64,000 nt of DNA from Sphingobacterium thalpophilum (GTDB lineage Bacteria > Bacteroidota > Bacteroidia > Sphingobacteriales > Sphingobacteriaceae), in contig NZ_LR590484.1 in the NCBI RefSeq assembly GCF_901482695.1, forward strand, positions 3,038,001-3,102,000, read 5' to 3'. Positions 54,015 through 62,000 of the stretch are shown one piece after another. The notes below the pieces were generated by a model. That model did not search any database. It was not told where the DNA came from and worked only from the letters and a program-made list of their open reading frames with translations. The stretch's first letter is position 1; each line of letters begins with the position of its first letter. The translations under genes and the position numbers were made by a program.

Positions 54015-55718
54015 ATGTCAATACAGTTTGAAATGTTAAAAGAGCAATCTTCAATAATTAAGGTTATTGGAGTCGGCGGTGGTGGCGGCAATGCGGTCAA
54101 CCATATGTATAAACAAGGGATTAGCGGGGTAGATTTTATCGTGTGCAATACCGATGCGCAAGCGTTGGAATTGAGCCCGATTCCCAATAAAGTTCAATTG
54201 GGGATAAGTCTGACCGAAGGTATGGGCGCTGGTGCAGATCCTGATGTAGGTGAAAATTCGGCGATCGAAAGTATTGAAGAGATCAAACGTATGTTGGGCA
54301 CCAATACCAAGATGTTATTTATCACAGCAGGTATGGGGGGCGGTACCGGTACTGGAGCAAGTCCTGTATTAGCCAAAGCAGCCAAAGAACTGGGCATTCT
54401 CACTGTCGCTATTGTCACAACTCCTTTTACATTTGAAGGAAAGCGCCGTCGCTCTCAGGCTGAAGAAGGGCTTTCTGAGCTGCGTAAATATGTGGATTCC
54501 TATCTGGTGATCTCCAATGACCGTCTGCGCGAAATTTTTGGAAACTTAACCATGACTGCCGCTTTTGCGAAAGCAGATGATATCTTAACTACTGCAGCGA
54601 AAGGTATTGCCGAAATCATCACTATCCCCGGTTATGTCAACGTCGATTTCAAGGATGTTCGTACTGTAATGAATGATAGCGGAGTTGCCATTATGGGTAA
54701 TGCCGTTGCTGAAGGTGAAGACCGTGCGCTTAGAGCTGTAGAAGGTGCTTTGGCATCGCCATTATTGAAAGATAATGAAATCGAAGGCGCGCGTTATATT
54801 TTGTTGAACATCACTTCCGGAACTAAAGAGGTGACGATGGATGAGGTCGCCATCATTACGGATTACATCCAGGAGAAAGCGGGTTTGTCAGCGGATTTAA
54901 TCTGGGGTAACTGTATCGACGAAAACTTTGAGGACGAGCTATCGGTAACCATCATCGCGACAGGTTTCCAGACATCGGAAGAACGTGACAAAGAACGTGA
55001 AAATACAAAGGTGTCTATGCCCTTGACACCGGAGCCCGTTAATTCTTTTGTGAAGCCTGTATCTCAGGTTGCTCCAAAGGAAACACCTGCTACAAATAGT
55101 TTTGTGACTCCGGTACACCGCGTGGAAACTGCAGCTCCTTCGACAAATAATCCGTCGACCCCAAACAATACATTGCAATCTGACCTGTTCACTGCTCCGA
55201 AAAATGCGGTACAGCAACACGTGGCTGTTGAAGAACCGCAGGTAATACGCCACGATCTAGGTCATGATAGTGCATATGAGGAGGAAGCGTCATTTGATGA
55301 AAACGAATTTCAGTTAAAAACCTCGCCCTCAGTCTTTCAGTTTCAAATGCCTACTGTCTTTGATTCGTACACGACTCCATCAGCTTCGGACTACGAAGAA
55401 AAGACAAGTTTTTCTTCCAGCACAACCAATGAACACGTAGGACTACCACAAGTAGAAGAAGAACAGGTTTCCTTTGAGGACCAGCTGGTGCGTACCAAAG
55501 AACGTATTTTACGTTTGAAAGAGCTGAGCATGAAATTGAAGTCTTCAAACGGTTTACATGAACTCGAAAACGAGCCTGCATATAAAAGGAAGCAAATGTC
55601 ATTGGAAGATACACCTCATTCTTCGCAATCGCAGGTGTCCCGTTTTACACTTTCTTTTGAAGATGGTAACACGGAAATCCGGCCAAATAATTCCTTTCTC
55701 CATGACAATGTAGATTAA
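54015..55718 (+). CDS. ftsZ: Cell division GTPase FtsZ
   Basis: Tubulin-like GTPase of 567 residues that forms the Z ring. The GTPase core (about 10-320) carries VGGGGGNAVN (20-29) and GGGTGTG (108-114) and the T7-loop NVDFKDV. A long low-complexity linker (about 330-500, rich in Pro, Thr, Ser and Glu) is followed by a conserved tail ending PNNSFLHDNVD, which differs from the classical DIPxFLR peptide but appears to be the normal terminus in Flavobacteria and Sphingobacteria as I recall. A helical segment LVRTKERILRLKELSMKL (about 496-513) precedes the tail. Last gene of the cluster before a strong terminator. Confidence 0.97.
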   Translation: MSIQFEMLKEQSSIIKVIGVGGGGGNAVNHMYKQGISGVDFIVCNTDAQALELSPIPNKVQLGISLTEGMGAGADPDVGENSAIESIEEIKRMLGTNTKMLFITAGMGGGTGTGASPVLAKAAKELGILTVAIVTTPFTFEGKRRRSQAEEGLSELRKYVDSYLVISNDRLREIFGNLTMTAAFAKADDILTTAAKGIAEIITIPGYVNVDFKDVRTVMNDSGVAIMGNAVAEGEDRALRAVEGALASPLLKDNEIEGARYILLNITSGTKEVTMDEVAIITDYIQEKAGLSADLIWGNCIDENFEDELSVTIIATGFQTSEERDKERENTKVSMPLTPEPVNSFVKPVSQVAPKETPATNSFVTPVHRVETAAPSTNNPSTPNNTLQSDLFTAPKNAVQQHVAVEEPQVIRHDLGHDSAYEEEASFDENEFQLKTSPSVFQFQMPTVFDSYTTPSASDYEEKTSFSSSTTNEHVGLPQVEEEQVSFEDQLVRTKERILRLKELSMKLKSSNGLHELENEPAYKRKQMSLEDTPHSSQSQVSRFTLSFEDGNTEIRPNNSFLHDNVD

Positions 55719-55736
55719 TGTAATTGACATAAAACT

Positions 55737-55766
55737 AAAAAAGCCATTCGATCGGATGGCTTTTTT
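55737..55766 (+). terminator. Terminator of ftsZ / dcw cluster
   Basis: AAAAAAGCCAT, TCGATCGG loop region, ATGGCTTTTTT: perfect 11-bp stem with built-in U tract, 19 bp after the ftsZ stop. Confidence 0.88.
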
Positions 55767-55805
55767 AGTATCTTTAGAAACCGATACAATACAATTATAT
55801 AAGCT

Positions 55806-56948
55806 ATGACTACAAAATTAAATAACCCTGTATGGGTAATGAGTTCTGCCTTTGACAAATTGTCCCTGCCTGAATTGATTCAAACGACAAAACGGATCGG
55901 TGCTGGTGGGATAGATCTTTGCGTGTTTAGAAAAGATGGTACGCGAGAAGATCATACAGCTACACATTTAGATTACGATGGATTTACACCGGCAAAGGCG
56001 AAAGAAACATTGGAACTATTTAATCAAGCTGACTTGAAGCTTTCTCTTGGAGCCTTTGAAAATATGATCGGTGGAGATCCTGAACAACGTGTGAAAAACC
56101 AAAACCATCTATTAAAGTTAATTCGTATTGCCCATTTGCTTGGGGGAGATGAAAATAATGTTAAAGTGGGTACTTTTGTCGGTTATAACCACGAGCTCGG
56201 TAATCAGATCGATGGATTTCAGAAGAATCTGGATGAGTACAAGCGTATATTTGAACCTATTGTCCGCTATGCGGAAGGGTTGGGAGTGACCATCCTGTAT
56301 GAAAATTGCCCTATGGAAGGCTGGCGTTCGTCGCGTTACAGTTCAACTTATAATAACCTGCCTGCTGTCTTGGCTGCCCGTAAATTGATGTATGCAATGA
56401 TACCGAGTCAGGCCCACGGCGAAATCTACGATCCCTCACATGATGTGTGGCAGAATACGAATCCGATTGAGGTGATTCGGAATACGGATATCAAGCGTTT
56501 GCAGCGAATCCACGTAAAGACTACACGCAATCTGGAAACGGCTGCCCGTGTAGACTGGGGGGGCATGTATCCCATGCAGCACGTCGATGCCGAACTTGCT
56601 AAAAAAGCAAATGTAAGTATTCCCGTACACGACTGGGATAGACATCATTACGAAGCGATGCTTCCCGGATTCGGTGGGTCGGACAGCATGGACTGGCGTG
56701 GATTTGTGGACCTGTTGCAGGATCGTGGTTTCGATGGCCCTTTTGAGATTGAAAATGAGGCTAAAAATTCGAAAGACACAGGTGATTTTTCTGCGACGGT
56801 ACAGGGCTTCACAACTTGTCTGAACTTTTTGGCACCGATGTTATGGGATCTCGAAGCTGAGGTGGGGTATGCGTACCGAAAGTCTGAGCCATTGAAAGAT
56901 TTTAATGTGAAGGATATCCCAGTAGTCACTATGGATGACCTGGTTTAA
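55806..56948 (+). CDS. TIM-barrel sugar isomerase/epimerase-like or mannonate dehydratase-like protein
   Basis: Cytoplasmic protein of 380 residues with a xylose-isomerase-like TIM barrel (AP_endonuc_2 family). Metal-ligand candidates include E in ILYENCPMEGW (about 166), D and H in YDPSHDVW, H in RIHVKTTR and E in PFEIENEAK. The family contains isomerases, epimerases and dehydratases acting on sugars, and the sequence alone does not fix the substrate. It has an independent position between the ftsZ terminator and the response regulator. No sugar-pathway neighbour is present. Confidence 0.75.
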   Translation: MTTKLNNPVWVMSSAFDKLSLPELIQTTKRIGAGGIDLCVFRKDGTREDHTATHLDYDGFTPAKAKETLELFNQADLKLSLGAFENMIGGDPEQRVKNQNHLLKLIRIAHLLGGDENNVKVGTFVGYNHELGNQIDGFQKNLDEYKRIFEPIVRYAEGLGVTILYENCPMEGWRSSRYSSTYNNLPAVLAARKLMYAMIPSQAHGEIYDPSHDVWQNTNPIEVIRNTDIKRLQRIHVKTTRNLETAARVDWGGMYPMQHVDAELAKKANVSIPVHDWDRHHYEAMLPGFGGSDSMDWRGFVDLLQDRGFDGPFEIENEAKNSKDTGDFSATVQGFTTCLNFLAPMLWDLEAEVGYAYRKSEPLKDFNVKDIPVVTMDDLV

Positions 56949-56957
56949 CATAAAATG

Positions 56958-56988
56958 CACTCCAACGATCTTCTTAGTTGTTGGAGTG
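56958..56988. terminator. Hairpin between sugar isomerase and response regulator
   Basis: CACTCCAAC, 13-base loop, GTTGGAGTG: 9-bp perfect stem 10 bp after the isomerase stop. It overlaps the last codons and stop (56974-56976) of the converging regulator gene. No long T run, so it is a weak terminator candidate. Confidence 0.4.
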
Positions 56989-57615
56989 TATTCTGAATAA
57001 CTCGATGAGCTCGGGTATATTGGAAACATTTAATTTCTCAAATATCCTGCTCTTATACGTACTTACGGTTGATGGGCTCAATTCCAGTAAGCTCGATACT
57101 TCGATAATTCCCAAGCCTTTGATCAACTGCTTGGCCACATCCACTTCTCTATTAGATAGACGGGCCAAAGGATTTAATTTGGTTAACTCAGATTTACTTT
57201 GAGTAAGTTTCTGCACGTACAGATCCTGCACATTGCTGGACATATATTTGCCCCTTTCCTGAATAGCCAAAATGGCGTGGCTCAATTCGGCCATGGCCGT
57301 CGTTTTGTTCAGATAGCCAGCGGCCCCTGCTTCAATATAACGTAATGCATAAAGCGATTCATCATAGGAAGAAAAAACCAAAATTTTGATGCCCGGTCTA
57401 ATTTGTAGAATCTCTTCAACAACCTTAATGTTATTTCCTCCGGGCATGTTAATGTCCAATAATAACAGATCGAAATCTTCTGCTGTTATCTTTTCCAGTA
57501 CTTCATCAAAATCTTCGGCCTGAAAGATTTCGGCTTGTCTAAGGGTTTCTTTAATGATGACAGAAGCACCTAATCGTACAATGCCATGGTCGTCTGCAAT
57601 AAGAATCTTTTTCAT
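56974..57615 (-). CDS. NarL/LuxR-type response regulator, orphan
   Basis: Two-domain cytoplasmic transcription regulator of 213 residues. The receiver domain (about 1-120) has the acidic pair D8/D9, phosphoacceptor D54 (LLLDINMPGG), S82/S83 in the Thr position and K104. The C-terminal LuxR-type HTH (about 148-207) reads LSNREVDVAKQLIKGLGIIEVSS divided over helices, then SPSTVSTYKSRIFEKLNV. Its histidine kinase is not in the flanks. What it controls cannot be told from the sequence. It is divergent from mscL across a 283-bp AT-rich gap. Confidence 0.9.
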   Translation of the reverse strand: MKKILIADDHGIVRLGASVIIKETLRQAEIFQAEDFDEVLEKITAEDFDLLLLDINMPGGNNIKVVEEILQIRPGIKILVFSSYDESLYALRYIEAGAAGYLNKTTAMAELSHAILAIQERGKYMSSNVQDLYVQKLTQSKSELTKLNPLARLSNREVDVAKQLIKGLGIIEVSSLLELSPSTVSTYKSRIFEKLNVSNIPELIELFRIHSNN

Positions 57616-57834
57616 AGATACTTTATCTTATTCTGGGCTTTTTAGTTACCGTTTAAATTTAAAGTACTATCAATATACAATATATCCTGATATTTTGCCC
57701 TAGTTAACGTGCAAATATAACAAATTAAGTTTATAAAAAACTGAAGAATATCGTTTTAGATTCTATTTTTAAAACTAAGACTTAAGAAATAAAAATGTAG
57801 GACAATTATGAATGCATTATAAAAGTTGTTATAT

Positions 57835-57868
57835 TTTGATTAGATTTATATGACAATTAGTAGTTTTG
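57835..57868 (+). promoter_or_regulatory. Candidate mscL promoter
   Basis: TTTG (57835-57838), 22 bp, TAGTTTTG (57861-57868), 30 bp before the mscL ATG. Spacing is slightly longer than the ideal 20. The rest of the gap 57616-57898 is AT-rich; nothing else was identified. Confidence 0.5.
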
Positions 57869-57898
57869 ACTAAGTTTTAACAGATTAAATGGTTTAAT

Positions 57899-58306
57899 AT
57901 GGGATTTTTAAAAGAGTTTAAAGAGTTCGCAATGCGCGGGAGCGTTGTTGATCTGGCTGTCGGTGTTGTGATCGGTGGGGCATTTGGTAAAATTGTTACA
58001 TCATTGGTTGACGATATTATCATGCCGCCCATAGGATATTTAACAGGTGGAGTTGATTTCTCGTCGAAGAAAATTGTCCTGAAAGCTGCAGACGAAGCGG
58101 CCAAACAGGCAGAGGTATCCATTAATTACGGTAACTTTATTAATGTGGTTATTCAGTTTTTGATTGTTGCATTTTGTATTTTTTGTGTTATCAAAGCCTT
58201 GAATTCCTTGAAACGTAAGGAAGAAGCCGCACCTGCAGCTCCTCCTGCACCAACGAAAGAAGAGACCTTGTTGACTGAAATCAGAGACATTCTGAAAAAC
58301 AAATAA
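57899..58306 (+). CDS. mscL: Large-conductance mechanosensitive channel MscL
   Basis: Inner-membrane channel subunit of 135 residues, normal length, that opens under membrane tension to release solutes on osmotic downshock. The N-terminal amphipathic helix [19 protein letters not shown] leads into the pore-lining helix (about 15-42, [22 protein letters not shown]); a periplasmic loop and second helix (about 76-98) follow, then a basic KRKEE segment and C-terminal helix ([11 protein letters not shown]). Stands alone with its own terminator. Confidence 0.96.
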   Translation: MGFLKEFKEFAMRGSVVDLAVGVVIGGAFGKIVTSLVDDIIMPPIGYLTGGVDFSSKKIVLKAADEAAKQAEVSINYGNFINVVIQFLIVAFCIFCVIKALNSLKRKEEAAPAAPPAPTKEETLLTEIRDILKNK

Positions 58307-58334
58307 CAGAGTCGTCCTGAATTTACGATCCGCG

Positions 58335-58360
58335 CAGGGGAACTTAATTCCCCTGTTTTT
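58335..58360 (+). terminator. Terminator of mscL
   Basis: CAGGGGAA, CTTAA loop, TTCCCCTG followed by TTTTTTATTTT: perfect 8-bp stem with T tail. Confidence 0.9.
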
Positions 58361-58445
58361 TATTTTGGTTTGCGTCGGTTAGTGTCTTATTGCTGAATGC
58401 TTTAGGTCGCCTCTTTCACTGAAAGTTTAAATGTTCTTAATATTG

Positions 58446-58477
58446 TTTGTTTTTATCTAAAATAAACTTTACTTTTG
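58446..58477 (+). promoter_or_regulatory. Promoter of rpmH operon
   Basis: TTTG (58446-58449), 20 bp, TACTTTTG (58470-58477): exact Bacteroidota -33/-7 consensus, about 60 bp before the rpmH ATG. Confidence 0.85.
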
Positions 58478-58537
58478 CATTCCTCTTGGGGAGTTTTGTA
58501 TTTAATTGAAGTAAGAACAAATTAGCATAATAGCGTC

Positions 58538-58696
58538 ATGAAAAGAACATTTCAGCCATCGCAAAGAAAAAGAAGAAACAAACACGGTTTTAGAGAGCGC
58601 ATGAGCTCTGCAAACGGTAGAAGAGTATTAGCTTCACGTAGAGCTAAAGGTAGAAAACGTCTTACAGTGTCTGACGAATACCGTCACAAAGGCTAG
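58538..58696 (+). CDS. rpmH: 50S ribosomal protein L34
   Basis: Basic ribosomal protein of 52 residues, starting [19 protein letters not shown] and ending DEYRHKG. The L34 signature (FQPSxRKRxxxHGFRxRM, then [16 protein letters not shown]) is complete. It carries its own strong promoter and is followed 60 bp later by rnpA, the conserved rpmH-rnpA arrangement. Too short to be picked up by a long-ORF search. Confidence 0.97.
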   Translation: MKRTFQPSQRKRRNKHGFRERMSSANGRRVLASRRAKGRKRLTVSDEYRHKG

Positions 58697-58756
58697 TCTT
58701 TGACAAGGATCGATGGCCGCTTATAGGAACTTTTTCTGATAAGATTAAGTCATCGT

Positions 58757-59173
58757 ATGAGAAATACATTTACAAAAGAAGAACGGTTGTGTGCGAAAAA
58801 GCGTATCGATATGCTTTTTAAATGCGGTTCTTCTTTTGTTTTGTATCCGTTTAGAGTAGTGTTTATTTTTGAAAACAGCCAGCAGACTGAAAAAAATCCC
58901 CCTTGTCAGTCTATTATTTCCGTTTCCAAGCGTAGATTTAAAAGAGCGGTCGACCGCAATGCAATTAAGCGCATGTTGCGAGAGAGCTATCGCTTACAAA
59001 AATCAAACGATTTAATTCCCTTTTTGATAGAACATAATGTAACTTTGTATCTGGCGATTCAATACGTCGGCAAACAGATCTTAGCCTTTGATGTGTTTCG
59101 TGCCGCAATGAATAAAACGCTGAAAAAATTGCAGGATGAGTGTGCTCAAGCTTATTTGGATAAAAGGAATTAA
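58757..59173 (+). CDS. rnpA: Ribonuclease P protein component
   Basis: Protein subunit of RNase P, 138 residues, which helps the catalytic RNA trim tRNA 5' leaders. The RNR signature KRRFKRAVDRNAIKRMLRE (about 58-76) is clear, preceded by the FxxV strand region. Its 3' end overlaps the start of yidD by 38 bp in another frame. Part of rpmH-rnpA-yidD-tsaB. Confidence 0.95.
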   Translation: MRNTFTKEERLCAKKRIDMLFKCGSSFVLYPFRVVFIFENSQQTEKNPPCQSIISVSKRRFKRAVDRNAIKRMLRESYRLQKSNDLIPFLIEHNVTLYLAIQYVGKQILAFDVFRAAMNKTLKKLQDECAQAYLDKRN

Positions 59174-59390
59174 ACCTTTTTTTAGTTTTTTTTTCCTGAC
59201 CATTATTCGTTTCTATCAACTGTTTCTATCACCGTTTTTGGGTGCCAATTGCAGGTATACGCCTACTTGCTCCCAATACGGTAAGGAAGCTATTGTTAAA
59301 TACGGTCCATTTAAAGGTGGTTTAATGGCTTTAAAACGAATCATACGCTGCAATCCCTGGGGTGGCCATGGACATGATCCCGTCCCTTGA
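59136..59390 (+). CDS. yidD: YidD membrane protein insertion efficiency factor
   Basis: Small membrane-associated protein of 84 residues assisting YidC-dependent insertion. An N-terminal amphipathic/hydrophobic segment (about 5-34) is followed by the family signature CRYTPTCSQY (39-48) and the C-terminal NPWGGHGHDPVP. Start ATG 59136 lies inside rnpA (38-bp overlap), usual for this pair, so translation is probably coupled. tsaB follows after 15 bp. Confidence 0.94.
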   Translation: MSVLKLIWIKGIKPFFSFFFLTIIRFYQLFLSPFLGANCRYTPTCSQYGKEAIVKYGPFKGGLMALKRIIRCNPWGGHGHDPVP

Positions 59391-59405
59391 TTTCAAAAGA
59401 GAACC

Positions 59406-60110
59406 ATGAATAATTTAATATTACAGATCGATACTTCCACTCCTGTGTGTTCGGTAGCCCTAAGTGAAAACGGGCGGACACTGGAAGTCATAAACCTTGA
59501 CGAGCCTAATGCCCATGCTGCAAAGCTTACCGTTTTAATGGAGCGGTTAATGCACGAAACGGGCTGTACTTTTAGTCAACTCTCAGCAATTGCGGTAAGC
59601 ATGGGGCCGGGCTCTTATACAGGGCTGCGTATTGGTGTATCTACAGCGAAAGGTCTCTGCTACGGTTTAGACATACCTTTGGTGGCAGTAAACACGCTAG
59701 AGGCCTTGTTTTGGGGGTATAGAGAGCAATTTGGTCTGCTTGATAATGAAGTTTATATTCCGATGATTGATGCACGCCGAATGGAGGTGTATAGGGCTAT
59801 TTACAACGATAGAGCTGAACTTATAAAAGATACTTCAGCCGAAGTTATTAATGAAAGTCATTATGATGCGCTGTTGAATACATACCAACGTATCCATTTA
59901 TTTGGTTCGGGGGCAGATAAATTTGACGAACTGTTTCGGGGGATGGATCATATTGTCGTGCACAAGGAATTTAAAAATTCTGCGGCTTTCCTATCCGAGC
60001 TGGCTTTTAATAAGTTTCGGCTTAAACAGTTTGAGGATGTCGCCTACTTTGAACCCTTCTATCTTAAAGACTTTATCGTAACAGCGGCAAAGAAAAAGGT
60101 TGGCTTATAG
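59406..60110 (+). CDS. tsaB: tRNA threonylcarbamoyladenosine biosynthesis protein TsaB
   Basis: Cytoplasmic ASKHA-fold protein of 234 residues, partner of TsaD in t6A synthesis. It begins LILQIDTSTPVCSVAL and has the conserved MGPGSYTGLRIG (about 70-81) and PMIDARRMEVY. It lacks the metal-binding His pair of TsaD, as expected for the scaffold subunit. Last gene of the rpmH operon; its stop overlaps the 3' end of the converging corA by 6 bp. Confidence 0.94.
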   Translation: MNNLILQIDTSTPVCSVALSENGRTLEVINLDEPNAHAAKLTVLMERLMHETGCTFSQLSAIAVSMGPGSYTGLRIGVSTAKGLCYGLDIPLVAVNTLEALFWGYREQFGLLDNEVYIPMIDARRMEVYRAIYNDRAELIKDTSAEVINESHYDALLNTYQRIHLFGSGADKFDELFRGMDHIVVHKEFKNSAAFLSELAFNKFRLKQFEDVAYFEPFYLKDFIVTAAKKKVGL

Positions 60111-61010
60111 CCAGCCTTTCCGTTTAAACCAGAGGTAGATGGCTAATGATATCCCGACCATTATTCCTAAGGCTATGGGATAGCCGTAATACCACTCCAG
60201 TTCTGGCATATTTTTAAAATTCATCCCATAAATCCCAGCCACAAAAGTGATCGGCATAAAGAACACAGAAAATATGGTGAGGATGCGCATGATTTCATTG
60301 GTATGATTCGATGATATATTAAAAAATACATTCAGCAGTTGCGTAATATTTTCCGATAAGTTTTCATATAAGGTCGAAGTACGTATCTGTAGATCCTTCA
60401 GATCACGTGTATATACATCTTTTTTGGACGAGGAATGAAAGTGTTCGACAACTTCTTTATAAAGAAAAATGACTTTCCTGGCGACATCAATCTGTCTTTT
60501 TATAAAATACAGATTTTTTAGAACGGGCTGTTGCTTCATGCGCTTCAGAAAGATGAGTTCCTCATAGGAATCGATTCGTGTGGAAAGCTGTTCAAGGGTT
60601 TTGCTGAATGTAAAGACGGCAGCGGTCGTAATAAAGACGGCAAGCTTCCGGCTATTTTTTGTTTTGATGGAAGTGAACTCAATATTTTTAAGTTTTTCCA
60701 GAAATTCAATACGCCGTTTATGGACAGTAATGACAAAGTCGTTGCCATAAAAAATAGTCAGTCGGTCTGTAACTTCGCCTATGCTGTCAGAATTCTCTTT
60801 AAAATTATCAGACATTACCCGAAGAATAATAAATGTATAATTCTCAAATTCTTCTATTTTAGGCAGATGTTCAGGTTCTCTGGAGTCTTTTATCGATGCT
60901 TCATTGAGATCGTATCGTTGCTTGATGAATGCGAAATCTTCCGTAGTGGGTTCGGAGATATCGATCCACTCGTAACTGGCAATATCTTTTTCAACAATTG
61001 TTCTGACCAT
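60105..61010 (-). CDS. corA: CorA-family Mg2+ transporter
   Basis: Inner-membrane channel-type transporter subunit of 301 residues. A large N-terminal cytoplasmic domain (about 1-235) with helices leads to two C-terminal membrane segments (about 243-262 and 275-294). The selectivity motif GMN is at 262-264 (YGMNFKNMPE), as in CorA proteins. It moves Mg2+ and possibly Co2+ as a pentamer. It converges on tsaB with a 6-bp overlap and no obvious terminator between them. Confidence 0.92.
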   Translation of the reverse strand: MVRTIVEKDIASYEWIDISEPTTEDFAFIKQRYDLNEASIKDSREPEHLPKIEEFENYTFIILRVMSDNFKENSDSIGEVTDRLTIFYGNDFVITVHKRRIEFLEKLKNIEFTSIKTKNSRKLAVFITTAAVFTFSKTLEQLSTRIDSYEELIFLKRMKQQPVLKNLYFIKRQIDVARKVIFLYKEVVEHFHSSSKKDVYTRDLKDLQIRTSTLYENLSENITQLLNVFFNISSNHTNEIMRILTIFSVFFMPITFVAGIYGMNFKNMPELEWYYGYPIALGIMVGISLAIYLWFKRKGWL

Positions 61011-61121
61011 AAATCTGATTTTTGCAAAGACAAGATAAGAAACAATTTTGTTTGCTCCAATCCATGCAAAGGGCGGGCAGGGAGAGTTCGCAAAAATGCA
61101 GCGGTCTTTTAAAAAAAAATG

Positions 61122-61143
61122 GGCTGTTCACAATTGAACAGCC
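61122..61143 (-). terminator. Terminator of the OmpH-like gene
   Basis: GGCTGTTCA, CAAT loop, TGAACAGCC: perfect 9-bp stem; on the minus strand followed by CATTTTTTTTT, 47 bp after the OmpH-like stop. Confidence 0.88.
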
Positions 61144-61189
61144 TCTATTTTTATTCGATCATGTGATCTCTTCTATCTGACTGAGATTT

Positions 61190-61810
61190 CTATTTTTTGG
61201 AAGATTTGTATTCTTCGTTTAACTGCTTGATCACTTCATTGGTGATTTCCAAGGAAGGGTCAGCATAGAGTACCGTCGGGTTAGTCTTCGAGTAAGTTAA
61301 CACCAGTTTATACCCATTTTCCGTAGCATGTTTTTTCAGGAATTCAGTGATCTTGTTATAAACATTGTTAAATTCATCCGATTCATCTTTTGCGATGGAA
61401 GAAGAGGCTGTCTGATCCAGGCGGGCAAGTTCGTCTTGTTTACGGGCCAATTTTTGTTCGGTAGCCTGTCTGTCAGCAGCAGACATTGTGGCTGCATTTT
61501 TTTGGTATTCAGCAACCTCGCGTTGAAATGCGGTGCTTTTTGACTGTAAATCGGCTTGTGCTTTTTTTACCTTTCCTTCGAGCTTTGATTTGATGTCTTT
61601 AAAATACTGGTATTTTTCTGAGAGAGAATCTGAATTTATATAAACGATTTTATCTTTATTGCTGTCCTGACTTTCTTTGCTTACTGCATTCGCGTCATTT
61701 TTAGCAGGTTCACTGGAAGTTTTTGTTCCCTGCTGATTGCATGATACAATGGCTCCGGCCAGCAAGAGGCCGAAGGAAACTTTCGATACAATGGAAATTA
61801 TAGTGTTCAT
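61190..61810 (-). CDS. OmpH/Skp-like periplasmic chaperone, probable lipoprotein
   Basis: Protein of 206 residues. The N terminus has a hydrophobic core and a lipobox (AIVSC, Cys 24), so it is probably a lipoprotein rather than a free periplasmic protein as in E. coli Skp. After a Lys/Ser/Asn linker comes the OmpH domain (about 53-200): KIVYINSDSLSEKYQYFKD, then a long coiled coil rich in Lys, Gln and Ala (about 72-135), and a C-terminal strand pattern KLVLTYSKTNPTVLYADPSLEITNE divided over strands. It would hold outer-membrane proteins in transit. It is divergent from gyrB. Confidence 0.88.
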   Translation of the reverse strand: MNTIISIVSKVSFGLLLAGAIVSCNQQGTKTSSEPAKNDANAVSKESQDSNKDKIVYINSDSLSEKYQYFKDIKSKLEGKVKKAQADLQSKSTAFQREVAEYQKNAATMSAADRQATEQKLARKQDELARLDQTASSSIAKDESDEFNNVYNKITEFLKKHATENGYKLVLTYSKTNPTVLYADPSLEITNEVIKQLNEEYKSSKK

Positions 61811-61945
61811 CTTTTTGTTATTTGCAGATAATTATTGAAACAAACCTAACATAAAAAAATTGAAATTCTAATTTTTCATATCAAAAAAGTGAAATTACCC
61901 TCTATTTTAGTGATTCCGTTTATGCGCTTAAACTTAGCCGGAGGC

Positions 61946-61976
61946 TTGTTAAATCGGGCTAAATTTCGTATTTTTG
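61946..61976 (+). promoter_or_regulatory. Promoter of gyrB
   Basis: CTTG (TTG at 61946-61948), 20 bp, TATTTTTG (61969-61976): exact -33/-7 promoter 24 bp before the gyrB ATG. It overlaps the upstream open part of the frame, ruling against a start before 62001. Confidence 0.82.
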
Positions 61977-62000
61977 AATATTACATTTAAGAGGTTTTCA

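Noticed and set aside
58335..59390. rpmH-rnpA as marker of a classical oriC-dnaA region
   Set aside because: No dnaA, dnaN or recF is in the flanks, and I saw no DnaA-box cluster near rpmH; the order here is mscL, rpmH, rnpA, yidD, tsaB.
60531..61112. 193-codon ORF antisense to corA
   Set aside because: Complementary to corA and rich in Cys/Phe runs typical of a shadow frame.
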